From JBBQVS01 sp964250765 (GTDB lineage: Bacteria > Chloroflexota > Ktedonobacteria > Ktedonobacterales > Ktedonobacteraceae), in contig CAXUHF010000001.1 in assembly GCA_964250765.1 (NCBI GenBank), forward strand, positions 113,531-177,530: 64,000 bases of DNA. Direction: 5' to 3'. Below, in pieces: positions 1 through 6,819 of the stretch (within the stretch, counting starts at the first letter, position 1; every line of letters begins with the position of its first letter). Position numbers and translations under genes: made by a program. Under the pieces are notes generated by a model that was not told the DNA's origin, ran no database searches, and worked only from the letters and a program-made list of their open reading frames with translations.

Positions 1-183
1 AGGCCGATTATCATAGGCTTTCCCCCTGATAGGTGGTCAGGAGGCCACATTCTCGTGACTCTTGGTGGTGATAAGAACAATGTCTATCTTGCAGATACGT
101 CTCGCCTGAACATGAAAATTATGCCTCGTACCACGTTTCTTAAATACTGGGTGGGTTTCGCTGTTGTCGTGACGCCAAATTGA
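1..183 (+). CDS. C39-like cysteine peptidase, C-terminal fragment (partial at window edge)
   Basis: The frame is open from the first base of the window to the TGA at 181-183 and encodes the last 60 residues of a protein. The text contains GGHILVTLGG, followed by a D-N-V-Y-x-A-D pattern and a terminal W-V-G-F segment. This is the usual layout around the catalytic His and Asp of papain-like C39 peptidases (GGH then a D in the next strands). The N-terminal catalytic Cys lies outside the window, so activity cannot be judged. The next gene starts 13 bases downstream on the same strand. Assignment is by motif only and is moderately confident. Confidence 0.55.
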   Translation, partial: RPIIIGFPPDRWSGGHILVTLGGDKNNVYLADTSRLNMKIMPRTTFLKYWVGFAVVVTPN

Positions 184-196
184 TGGAGAGTGTCTT

Positions 197-1177
197 ATGT
201 TCATTCGTCATTTCAGCATTACAAGTGTATGTTTATTATTCTCTCTTCTCTTCACGGCTGCCTGTGCTCAATCACCTACTCTATCAGCGAACAAACCCAG
301 CAGTACATCTACAGCATCTTCTGGTATGTCCAGTAGTTCACCTACAGCAATACCTACCGCGACAGCGAAACCTTTGCCAACAAACACGCCTAATGTCACA
401 CCGCAACGCTATACTGCTCAAGTAGTATTGCGAGGAGTGGGAAGACCTGATGATCTCATTTTTGATCAACAGGGACGCTTGCTCTTTAGTGATGAAACTG
501 ATGCCACTATTAGCCGAGTAAATGTTGATGGCTCAGTGACGTTACTCTTGAAAGACCCGAATGGTCCAGAAGGCTTGATCTCCCTCCCAAATGGCACGCT
601 TATCTTCTCTGAACAAGAAGCGAATCGAATTGTCTCTCTAGCACCCGGGTCGAAAACGCCGACCGTTTTGCGTGTGCTACCGGGTATTCCAAGTACTGCA
701 AACTGTAAGCATGGTGTAGATAATATTGCACTTGACCCTACTACGAACACGATCATCGTCCCTGATAGTCCAACAGGGAACGTATATCGTATGAGTCTGG
801 ATGGCAAAACGTTTACCCTGCTAGCATCAGGTATTGTACGACCCGTTGGCGCAGGAGTAGACACCAAAGGAACTATCTTTATCGCTGACGAATGTGGCAA
901 TGCTGTTTGGCGTATTACACCGAATGGGCAGAAAACACGTATCGGAGGCTTCGGGATGCCAGATGATGTCGTTCCCGATGGACATGGCAACTTGCTCATC
1001 ATTGACCTTGCCCCCTCTATTCATTCGCTGATACGTTTAAATCTCGCGTCAGGAAAGCGTGAAACTTTGGCGAGTCAGGGGTACATTGAGCCGCAAGGTC
1101 TACTTGTGGATGTCCGTGGCAACATTTTTATCTCAGATGATTATGCAAACGTTATCATGGAGTATAAACCCGTCTAG
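197..1177 (+). CDS. Secreted lipoprotein with NHL/SMP-30-like beta-propeller
   Basis: This is a 326-residue protein. A hydrophobic signal peptide ends in TAAC, so Cys23 is the likely lipidated residue. A Ser/Thr/Pro-rich linker (residues about 24-70) leads into a propeller with repeated blades of the type DDLIFDQQGRLLFSD, GPEGLISLPNG and EPQGLLVDVRGNIFISDD. These are typical of NHL-repeat or gluconolactonase-like proteins. It is expected to sit on the outer face of the membrane. No catalytic metal ligands can be assigned with confidence, so the substrate is unknown. The start ATG is preceded by a GGAGAG ribosome site. Confidence 0.75.
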   Translation: MFIRHFSITSVCLLFSLLFTAACAQSPTLSANKPSSTSTASSGMSSSSPTAIPTATAKPLPTNTPNVTPQRYTAQVVLRGVGRPDDLIFDQQGRLLFSDETDATISRVNVDGSVTLLLKDPNGPEGLISLPNGTLIFSEQEANRIVSLAPGSKTPTVLRVLPGIPSTANCKHGVDNIALDPTTNTIIVPDSPTGNVYRMSLDGKTFTLLASGIVRPVGAGVDTKGTIFIADECGNAVWRITPNGQKTRIGGFGMPDDVVPDGHGNLLIIDLAPSIHSLIRLNLASGKRETLASQGYIEPQGLLVDVRGNIFISDDYANVIMEYKPV

Positions 1178-1261
1178 TGAGAGAATCTGTAAAGAGATGT
1201 TTTTGTGAAAGAAGCTATGTTTAATCAAGAGAAAAAATATACGGTTCAGAAAGAGGGATAG

Positions 1262-1426
1262 ATGAAGCATGTTCATTTCTTTCTCCACTTCTTAAGCACG
1301 TCAAGTCTTCTCTTCATGTTTGTAGCTTGCTCTCAAACATCTATAGTATCCTCTGTAGCTACACCCTTTGTTTCACTGTTGAAGCAGTCGCTGCAAAGCC
1401 AAGAATTGAGCCAAGGAGAAGGCTAA
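1262..1426 (+). pseudogene. 5' fragment of a lipoprotein gene, truncated at a junction with ccdA
   Basis: An ATG with an upstream AGAGGGA site opens a 54-codon frame. It starts with a lipoprotein signal (about 20 hydrophobic residues, then VACS, lipobox Cys at residue 23). After about 35 residues the sequence turns into the antisense of the neighbouring ccdA gene and stops. A lipoprotein of this type next to ccdA is often a TlpA/ResA-like thioredoxin, but the thioredoxin domain is absent, so that identity is only a guess. The likely cause is a deletion or rearrangement that removed the 3' ends of two convergent genes at about 1358-1372. Confidence 0.5.
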
Positions 1427-1853
1427 TGCAAGGCGTCCAACCAATGGCAAAAATGCTTCCAATAACAAACGACATCAAATAGTTGGGACGTGTGGGATGC
1501 AATTCAAAACGCTTTTGCCAGTAGAGAAATGGTACCTTGAGAATGTCCACCAGGTGTAGTCCAATAAGGACGAGCAAGACGCCACCGATCTGGCGTAATT
1601 GGAATTGATACGCGCTCAGCAGGTTTCCCTGTGCACTTGCCGTCGCGCCGAGCGCAACGAAAGCAGTGGTGAAACCAAGTACGAACATGACCGAATGCAG
1701 AAAAGTGACAAAATGTGTTCCCGTCGTTTGAGAAACGCTTTGACCAACGAGCTGGGTCAGATAAATAGGAACCAACGGTAACATACAGGGTGAGAGAAAG
1801 GAAGCCAGTCCCGCTGCAAAGGCAACCCCAAAACTCACAAGTGATATATTCAT
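1359..1853 (-). pseudogene. ccdA: Cytochrome c biogenesis protein CcdA, C-terminally truncated
   Basis: The 164-residue product matches the first four membrane segments of CcdA/DsbD-gamma. It has the first Cys motif FLSPCMLPLVP (about residues 19-29) and the second, GWTPCISLLLGSILG, near residue 140. These two Cys carry electrons across the membrane from thioredoxin to extracytoplasmic proteins. Family members are about 230-240 residues with six helices; this one stops just after the second Cys motif, so helices five and six are missing. The start has an AGGAG site located inside the end of the upstream methyltransferase gene, suggesting co-transcription. The truncation coincides with the truncated lipoprotein on the other strand. 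Confidence 0.75.
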
Positions 1854-1877
1854 TTTCTTGTATATCTCCTCATTCTT

Positions 1878-2591
1878 CTATCTCTTTTCTTCGTCTTCGC
1901 TCTGCTGTGGCATACTGTTAGGTGTGATAGAGAGGCATAACACCCAACCATGCCACAACCAGTTCAAGGTAAATGCCCGTTCTCGTGGAGCACACAATCC
2001 CGCTTTCACGCAAAGCGATTTTGCCTCTGACAAACGATAGGCTTGCACTTCCCCTGCCTCAATATGTCGTATCAGCCATTCAAGGAGTGCCCAAAGAAAA
2101 GGAGGTCCATGGCGTGCGTAATCTTCTACGACCATTTGTCCCTCTGGTGCTAGCAGTTGCCGAAGTTCCGCAAGTGCCTGTACGGGATTCGACACGTCGT
2201 GCAACGCATTCGTACATGTGATCAGGTCAAAAGAATGTGGGGTATACGGAAGATTGGCTGTTGCGTCATTGCCCAACGTTGCCTGATGTAACTGGACATG
2301 AGGCTGATTTGCCAGGGCAAGACGCGCCTGTGCTAACATATCTGCACTCGCATCTACCCCATACCCCTCCATAGCCGGGATATGTTTGAAGAGCATTTGT
2401 AGCAAAACGCCAGTCCCACATGCTACATCAAGGACACGGGGTGGACGACCTTGTTGCGAGGATATACTCTGTAACTGAGCAACATCAATCGTCGAGATAG
2501 TTTCTGCAAGCGTTCTCTCAGTGAACGAGTGCCAGCGCAGATTATAATACCGCGCATTCTGTCCTGTATAGTAACCACTCATGTCTATCAC
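1878..2591 (-). CDS. Class I SAM-dependent methyltransferase
   Basis: The 237-residue protein has a Rossmann methyltransferase core. Motif I is VLDVACGTGVLLQ (about residues 52-64), an acidic GVDAS follows (motif II), then DLITCTNALHDV (motif IV) and an EGQMVVEDY strand. The pattern resembles UbiE/MenG-like or small-molecule methyltransferases; the acceptor is unknown. It is the first gene of a minus-strand pair with truncated ccdA, 24 bases apart. The 366-base region upstream faces the divergent Lgt-like gene. Confidence 0.8.
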   Translation of the reverse strand: MIDMSGYYTGQNARYYNLRWHSFTERTLAETISTIDVAQLQSISSQQGRPPRVLDVACGTGVLLQMLFKHIPAMEGYGVDASADMLAQARLALANQPHVQLHQATLGNDATANLPYTPHSFDLITCTNALHDVSNPVQALAELRQLLAPEGQMVVEDYARHGPPFLWALLEWLIRHIEAGEVQAYRLSEAKSLCVKAGLCAPRERAFTLNWLWHGWVLCLSITPNSMPQQSEDEEKR

Positions 2592-2957
2592 TTTCGTACT
2601 GTATCAGGCACTTGTAGGGATACAAGCATAAAGAGGGAAAAACTGATTATAAGGATTAGCACAAGAAGCTTTCGTCGTCCTGAGCGTTTCTTGAATTGTA
2701 CGGATGTCGTCTGCTCTCGAGTAGTGTCCACTGTATCCTCTCATTTCTTCTAACCCATTCTATTATATCTTGCCAAGATACACATGTTTATAGTACGATT
2801 GATATAGATACTACCGACGATAGTATCATTTGAAAAGAAACGCTTCTCATAAAAAAAGGGGAATGTAAGCCTCTCATTTCTGGTTGGAGAGAGACTTTTA
2901 TAGTTAAGGTCAATTATATACTCAGCAGAAGACAAGAAGCATCAGGAGATGACAGAA
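2592..2957. promoter_or_regulatory. Divergent intergenic region with a palindrome at 2807-2827
   Basis: This is a noncoding stretch between the divergent methyltransferase and Lgt-like genes. It holds a perfect 7-bp inverted repeat with a 7-base spacer, GATACTA and TAGTATC, at 2807-2827. The rest is AT-rich with no convincing gene. A regulator binding here is inference only; no copy of the CsoR-type palindrome is seen in this gap. Confidence 0.35.
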
Positions 2958-4157
2958 ATGACACGTATATCTCAAGTACAGAGGAGTTCAATGAGAGATG
3001 CGGAATCGCGACATGATGTTGTCCAATTGGACACTGCAACTCAGAAAAATGGTGGGTTCACAGAATTATTGGAGAGTGTGACACAACAGATACTAGCGGT
3101 GACGTATTGGTTCGAGCCAGGCACACAAGTGAGTCCTTCCCCTGTCACAATCAGATTTTCTGGACACCGGGTCGATGTGAAAGGACGTTTACAGGCTGGT
3201 GATCGGTTCGTGCAGGACGAGACAATTGAGAAGGTTATCCCTGGAAGCGGTCCAATCTCTGTTACGGCTCGTATTAGCGGTATAAATTCCGGCGAATGGA
3301 TGGTGACAGCGCAACCACAATCTCAGGAAGCTACTTCCTCTACACGTAAGTCGCGAAAACAAAAGAACGCAACTCCAATAGCTCAAGAGATGCAATCACC
3401 TCATGGGCTGTGGCACAAATGGGCACCTATTGCTGGGTCGCCTGACCCCGTAAGTACCTGTCTGCTTCCCTTCGCTCGCGTACCGGGAATTCTTCCTGGC
3501 ATTTGGGGCGTGATGGTAATGATCGGCATTGTTGTCGCGCTAACACTTCAGTCTCTGGTGATTGCCCAGAAGCATCTTACACTTCACTCAGTATGGACAA
3601 TAGGACTTGTCTCTATTGGGGTGGGTATCATTGGTGCAAAGACGTGGTACATTGTGTCTTATCGGCGTGAACGAAAAATAAATGGCTGGTGCATTCAAGG
3701 ATTCATCCTTGGTGCAACTCTCACGACTGCAATTCTGCTCGTGGTACTCAAAGTGCCTGCCGGGACCTTTCTTGATGCGACAGCTCCAGGTTTGCTCGTT
3801 GCAATAGCTGTGGGCAGAGTGGGATGCTTCTTCGCTGGCTGCTGTGGGGGAAGACCTACAGCGTCTCGCTGGGGAGTGTGGTCATCAGATCAACGTGTGG
3901 GAATGCGCCGTATCCCGACACAGTTACTGGAATTGACACTGGCCTTGAGTTTGGGGCTGATTACGCTGGTAGTGGTATTGAGACATGGACCGGCGAATGG
4001 TGCCATCTTTGTCGCGGGATTGGCGGCTTATACGCTAGTCCGACAAGGAATTCTGTATCTACGCTCTGAGCCGCGCAAAACAAAGTGGGGTGGACCGTTC
4101 ACCGCAGCCCTTTCTGGACTCATACTGATTGCAGCACTCATTTTTCTTCCACGCTAG
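2958..4157 (+). CDS. Prolipoprotein diacylglyceryl transferase-like membrane protein with extra N-terminal domain
   Basis: The protein is about 399 residues long. Its C-terminal half is a polytopic Lgt-family domain with the core GRVGCFFAGCCGG (around residues 285-297), followed by helices to the C terminus. The first ~130 residues are soluble and beta-rich, with a basic linker (TRKSRKQK), and are not part of normal Lgt (about 270-320 residues). An in-frame ATG lies at 2949, but AGGAG at 2944-2948 abuts it; the ATG at 2958 has a 9-base spacing and is preferred. A second, canonical Lgt is encoded at 40575. This divergent copy, just upstream of csoR, may act on another substrate. Confidence 0.65.
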   Translation: MTRISQVQRSSMRDAESRHDVVQLDTATQKNGGFTELLESVTQQILAVTYWFEPGTQVSPSPVTIRFSGHRVDVKGRLQAGDRFVQDETIEKVIPGSGPISVTARISGINSGEWMVTAQPQSQEATSSTRKSRKQKNATPIAQEMQSPHGLWHKWAPIAGSPDPVSTCLLPFARVPGILPGIWGVMVMIGIVVALTLQSLVIAQKHLTLHSVWTIGLVSIGVGIIGAKTWYIVSYRRERKINGWCIQGFILGATLTTAILLVVLKVPAGTFLDATAPGLLVAIAVGRVGCFFAGCCGGRPTASRWGVWSSDQRVGMRRIPTQLLELTLALSLGLITLVVVLRHGPANGAIFVAGLAAYTLVRQGILYLRSEPRKTKWGGPFTAALSGLILIAALIFLPR

Positions 4158-4286
4158 GTACGTATTGAACATTTGGAAGTAATGACAAAGAAAGTAAGTA
4201 TAATGGAAGTCGAAAACAGAGCGTCAGAAAATGCACAATTTTTTGCCATTTGCGTAGAAGCAGATGAGTGTGATATACTTGTGTAA

Positions 4287-4305
4287 TACCCATACCCAGG
4301 GGGTA
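4287..4305. promoter_or_regulatory. CsoR-type operator upstream of csoR
   Basis: The 19-base site TACCCATACCCAGGGGGTA is 21 bases upstream of the csoR start codon. It matches five other 19-base sites in this window in the pattern TACCC-N9-GGGTA with G/C-rich half sites. CsoR-family repressors are known to bind such GC-rich palindromes, and autoregulation is typical. Binding here is inferred from position and recurrence. Confidence 0.7.
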
Positions 4306-4326
4306 GTAAAGAAGAGGAGAAAGTAC

Positions 4327-4593
4327 ATGCAAGCTGACAAACAGGACGTGCTGAAACGTCTCAAATACATTGAGGGACATCTGAATGGTATTCGCAAAAT
4401 GATTGAAGAAGATAAATATTGTGTTGATATCCTTCACCAAACGTATGCTGTGCGCAAGGCTATTGAAAAGCTAGAGGCGCTTCTTGTGGAAAACCATTTA
4501 CACACCTGTGTCCCCAATGGTATCTCAGAAGGACGTGGCGAGGCCGTCATCGAGGAGCTCGTGCAACTCTACAATCTTGCGGGTAATCGCTAG
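4327..4593 (+). CDS. csoR: Copper-sensing transcriptional repressor, CsoR family
   Basis: The 88-residue protein is an all-helical CsoR/RcnR-family (DUF156) repressor. The Cu(I) ligand set is visible as Cys32, His57 and Cys61. Its spacing (25 and 4) is identical to the Cys36-His61-Cys65 triad of the copper-sensing CsoR of Mycobacterium tuberculosis, so copper rather than nickel or formaldehyde is the likely signal. An upstream ATG at 4264 in frame lies before the operator; the ATG at 4327 has an AGAGGAG site and is preferred. The product is expected to repress the genes that follow the six palindromic sites in this window and to release DNA when loaded with Cu(I). Confidence 0.92.
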   Translation: MQADKQDVLKRLKYIEGHLNGIRKMIEEDKYCVDILHQTYAVRKAIEKLEALLVENHLHTCVPNGISEGRGEAVIEELVQLYNLAGNR

Positions 4594-4626
4594 TACAATG
4601 TATACGTATGAGAATGAGAATATACA

Positions 4627-5079
4627 ATGAAACATCGACTAGGTTTCGGATTACTAGTTGTTCTGTTCATGCTTGTTTTGGCTGCATGCTCGCGCGATGG
4701 TAGTACTGCATCTAATAGCACTTCTTCGGCAAGTGCTTCTTCAGGAACTCAGAACGTACAAGTCTCACTTTCAGAGTATAAGGTTGAGTCTTCTACGACG
4801 ACCTTTACAGCTGGAACACGCTACCATTTTGTGGTAACAAATAGTGGACAGACGGCTCATGAGTTTATGGTCATGCAACCTATGGATATGGGGAACATGC
4901 CGATGGATTAAATGGACAAAATGGCGTTGGCTCACATCGCAAATATCAATCCTGGTCAGAGACAAACGATTGATTATACCTTTGCTGCGTCGAGTGCAAC
5001 GCAAAGTCTTGAGTTTTCTTGCCATTTACCAGGACACTACGAACAAGGAATGAAACTTCCTGTAAAAGTAAATAAATAG
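4627..5079 (+). pseudogene. Cupredoxin-like blue-copper lipoprotein interrupted by an in-frame TAA
   Basis: The frame begins with a lipoprotein signal (LAACS, Cys at 21) and runs into a cupredoxin fold with TAHEF (His ligand). It is stopped by TAA at 4909-4911 after MPMD. The same frame continues without a break for 55 codons and supplies the rest of the copper site: FSCHLPGHYEQGM holds the Cys, His and Met ligands. A single G-to-T change of a GAA codon would create the stop. The short product (94 residues) lacks the copper site. A downstream ATG at 4912 could reinitiate but has no signal peptide. The gene follows csoR by 33 bases, so it was probably in the copper regulon. Confidence 0.8.
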
Positions 5080-5092
5080 CGGCCGTGTTCTT

Positions 5093-5168
5093 TTGTAGAA
5101 GACAGAAAGATAGGGAAGAGCTTCGGCAATCGTACCGAAGCTCTTCCCTATCTTTCTGTCTTCTACAA
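5093..5168. terminator. Bidirectional terminator with 34-bp perfect stem
   Basis: Two 34-base arms (5093-5126 and 5135-5168) are exact reverse complements with an 8-base loop (CAATCGTA). The hairpin sits between the convergent cupredoxin pseudogene and the membrane protein at 5180-5536, so it probably terminates transcription from both sides. Confidence 0.8.
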
Positions 5169-5179
5169 TAACTTTTTAC

Positions 5180-5536
5180 TTAGGCTTTCCTGCGGTAGTC
5201 GTGGGTTGTTCTCCGTACCATGAAAAGGTCGGTCAGCATTGCCCTAATAAGACCTAATACAGAACAAAGGAGAATAGTGCTAAAGAATGGCGAGACACCA
5301 TCCGCCTTTGGAAGAGGGGTTGAGAAAATGAGTGTATCAACCCAACTCAGAACACCAACAAGACCTACAAATGAACCGATGAATGCTCCAAGGACGGCTG
5401 CCATCTTATTTTTGACATCGCTTATCCAGTATGCTAGAAAGAGTGCCACGGGAACAGAGAGGAGAAAGCCGAAAACGGCACCGATGAAAATGGGGTCTCC
5501 TGGATTGATAATGAGTGATGGTAAGAAGTTAGACAT
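5180..5536 (-). CDS. Small membrane protein, function unknown
   Basis: The 118-residue protein has three predicted hydrophobic helices (about residues 14-36, 44-66 and 82-104) and a basic C terminus (RRTTHDYRRKA). No known catalytic motif is seen. The start ATG is preceded by AGAAGGTAG. It is transcribed alone toward the large terminator hairpin. It may simply be a housekeeping membrane protein of this lineage. Confidence 0.6.
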   Translation of the reverse strand: MSNFLPSLIINPGDPIFIGAVFGFLLSVPVALFLAYWISDVKNKMAAVLGAFIGSFVGLVGVLSWVDTLIFSTPLPKADGVSPFFSTILLCSVLGLIRAMLTDLFMVRRTTHDYRRKA

Positions 5537-5792
5537 GATAGCAATACTACCTTCTGATAATAGTTACTATATATTGCTACAGCCTTATGCTATAGCAGAC
5601 GACTTAGTACATATGCAAGTATACCATATGCACTCGTACCATGTGTGCGTATAAGATAAAGGTCTTCGATAAAACTATGTAAGGTATATTTGGTGTAAGT
5701 AAGGATTGCTTTGTTTTGCGTCCTTCATCTTATGAAGGACGTACCGATTTTCTCCTTGCAATTCCCATTGTTCTATGGTATATTCATTGGTA

Positions 5793-5811
5793 TACCCCTA
5801 CCCTATGGGTA
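5793..5811. promoter_or_regulatory. CsoR-type operator upstream of copZ and csoR remnant
   Basis: The 19-base site TACCCCTACCCTATGGGTA resembles the csoR operator at 4287-4305 and the nuoA operator at 6310-6328. It lies 105 bases before copZ, with a remnant of a csoR coding end in between. The rest of the gap 5537-5792 shows no gene. Confidence 0.7.
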
Positions 5812-5827
5812 AGGGAAATATCACCAT

Positions 5828-5890
5828 AGGAATGAGAACACCGTCATCAAGGAATTGGTGCAGTTGTATCACCTGTGCGAGAACCGCTAG
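5828..5890 (+). pseudogene. 3' remnant of a second csoR gene
   Basis: In one frame, ending at the TAG at 5888-5890, the DNA reads VIKELVQLYHLCENR. This is nearly identical to the C terminus of the intact csoR product (VIEELVQLYNLAGNR). There is no start codon or upstream body: only about 20 codons survive between the operator and copZ. The simplest reading is that an operator-csoR-copZ unit existed here and lost most of csoR by internal deletion, leaving copZ closer to the operator. Confidence 0.7.
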
Positions 5891-5916
5891 TATGATTACA
5901 GTAAAGGGAGAATACT

Positions 5917-6183
5917 ATGGCAAATCTACAAGAAACAACGCTTTCTGTTCCAGACGTAAGCTGCGAACATTGTGTAAAGACGGTGAATGGAGCATTGGGA
6001 GCACTTCCTGGTGTAGAGGCAGTCAACACCGACATTCCTACGAAGAGTGTTCACTTCCGCTATGATCCCAATCAGGTGTCGATGCAGAAGATTGAAGAAG
6101 TGCTGGATGATGCAGGGTATACTGTCTCGAAAGAAGCAGCACCTGCTCCACGAACCAGTGGAAAGCCACTCAACACGCTCTAA
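5917..6183 (+). CDS. copZ: Copper chaperone, HMA domain
   Basis: The 88-residue protein is a single heavy-metal-associated domain. The metal motif is SCEHC (Cys19 and Cys22 in an xxCxxC context), followed by the usual GV-x-x-V and GY elements and a 15-residue Pro/Ser tail. Such proteins carry Cu(I) to the P-type ATPase CopA (encoded at 21091) and to CsoR. An AGGGAG site precedes the start. Its position behind a CsoR-type operator supports copper induction. Confidence 0.9.
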   Translation: MANLQETTLSVPDVSCEHCVKTVNGALGALPGVEAVNTDIPTKSVHFRYDPNQVSMQKIEEVLDDAGYTVSKEAAPAPRTSGKPLNTL

Positions 6184-6208
6184 GTCTGGGTTTATCTCTG
6201 TCTCTCGT

Positions 6209-6252
6209 AAAAGCTATGTCGCTTTTCTGCACGGAAAAGCGACATAGCTTTT
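6209..6252 (+). terminator. Rho-independent terminator after copZ
   Basis: Two 19-base perfect arms (6209-6227 and 6234-6252) with a 6-base loop (TGCACG) are followed by a T-rich run. It separates copZ from the complex-I-like operon. Confidence 0.85.
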
Positions 6253-6309
6253 CCTTCTCAGAATGAATTTCGTTTGCACTTTGAAGCATACTATGGTATA
6301 GTTTTCCTG

Positions 6310-6328
6310 TACCCCTACCCAGGGGGTA
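6310..6328. promoter_or_regulatory. CsoR-type operator upstream of the complex-I-like operon
   Basis: The site TACCCCTACCCAGGGGGTA is the clearest member of the six-site set and lies 120 bases before the nuoA start. It implies copper-responsive expression of the whole 6448-15785 operon. This is unusual for complex I genes and is the main regulatory argument for a copper role. Binding is inferred. Confidence 0.7.
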
Positions 6329-6447
6329 TATAAAGTCAAGCATACATATAAATGAGGAACAGCTACTTTTGCAAATGGCCGTTTAGCAACATATTTCTAT
6401 TGTCATACGTGTACATATTTGAGAGCTATACGAAGGAGATACGTACC

Positions 6448-6819
6448 ATGACCGATAATATCAGTACACACTATGCTATTGCAGCCGTGATGCTGCTTGT
6501 TGCCCTGATTCTTGGTGCGCTCGCGTTGGTTGCCAACCGTTTACGGGGGCCTTCTCCACGAGCACCTAAGCAGAATCCTCCACCCGAACATGGAGGACGA
6601 ACGGGTCACAAGACGTGGGTACAATTTCGTTTACGCTACGCTGTGCTTGCCTTGCTCTTCGTCGCCTTCGACATGGAAATGGTCTTTATGTTTCCCTGGG
6701 CTGTTGCCTTTAAGGAAGTCGGCTTGGTCGCGTTCTTTGATATGTTTGTCTTCGTTGCCATCCTGACCTCAGCCATCTTTTTCGCTTGGAAGGAGGGAGC
6801 CTTTGATTGGGAACGATAA
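6448..6819 (+). CDS. nuoA: NADH-quinone oxidoreductase subunit A-like protein
   Basis: The 123-residue, three-helix protein has the NuoA signature: a helix-1, then FRLRYAVLALLFVAFDMEMVF (acidic residues in helix 2) and a final helix ending in KEGAFDWER. The start at 6448 has an AAGGAG site; a longer reading from 6352 lacks one. NuoA sits beside NuoH and NuoJ at the quinone channel in complex I. It is the first gene of the operon, directly behind the CsoR-type operator, and overlaps the next gene by 17 bases. Confidence 0.85.
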   Translation: MTDNISTHYAIAAVMLLVALILGALALVANRLRGPSPRAPKQNPPPEHGGRTGHKTWVQFRLRYAVLALLFVAFDMEMVFMFPWAVAFKEVGLVAFFDMFVFVAILTSAIFFAWKEGAFDWER

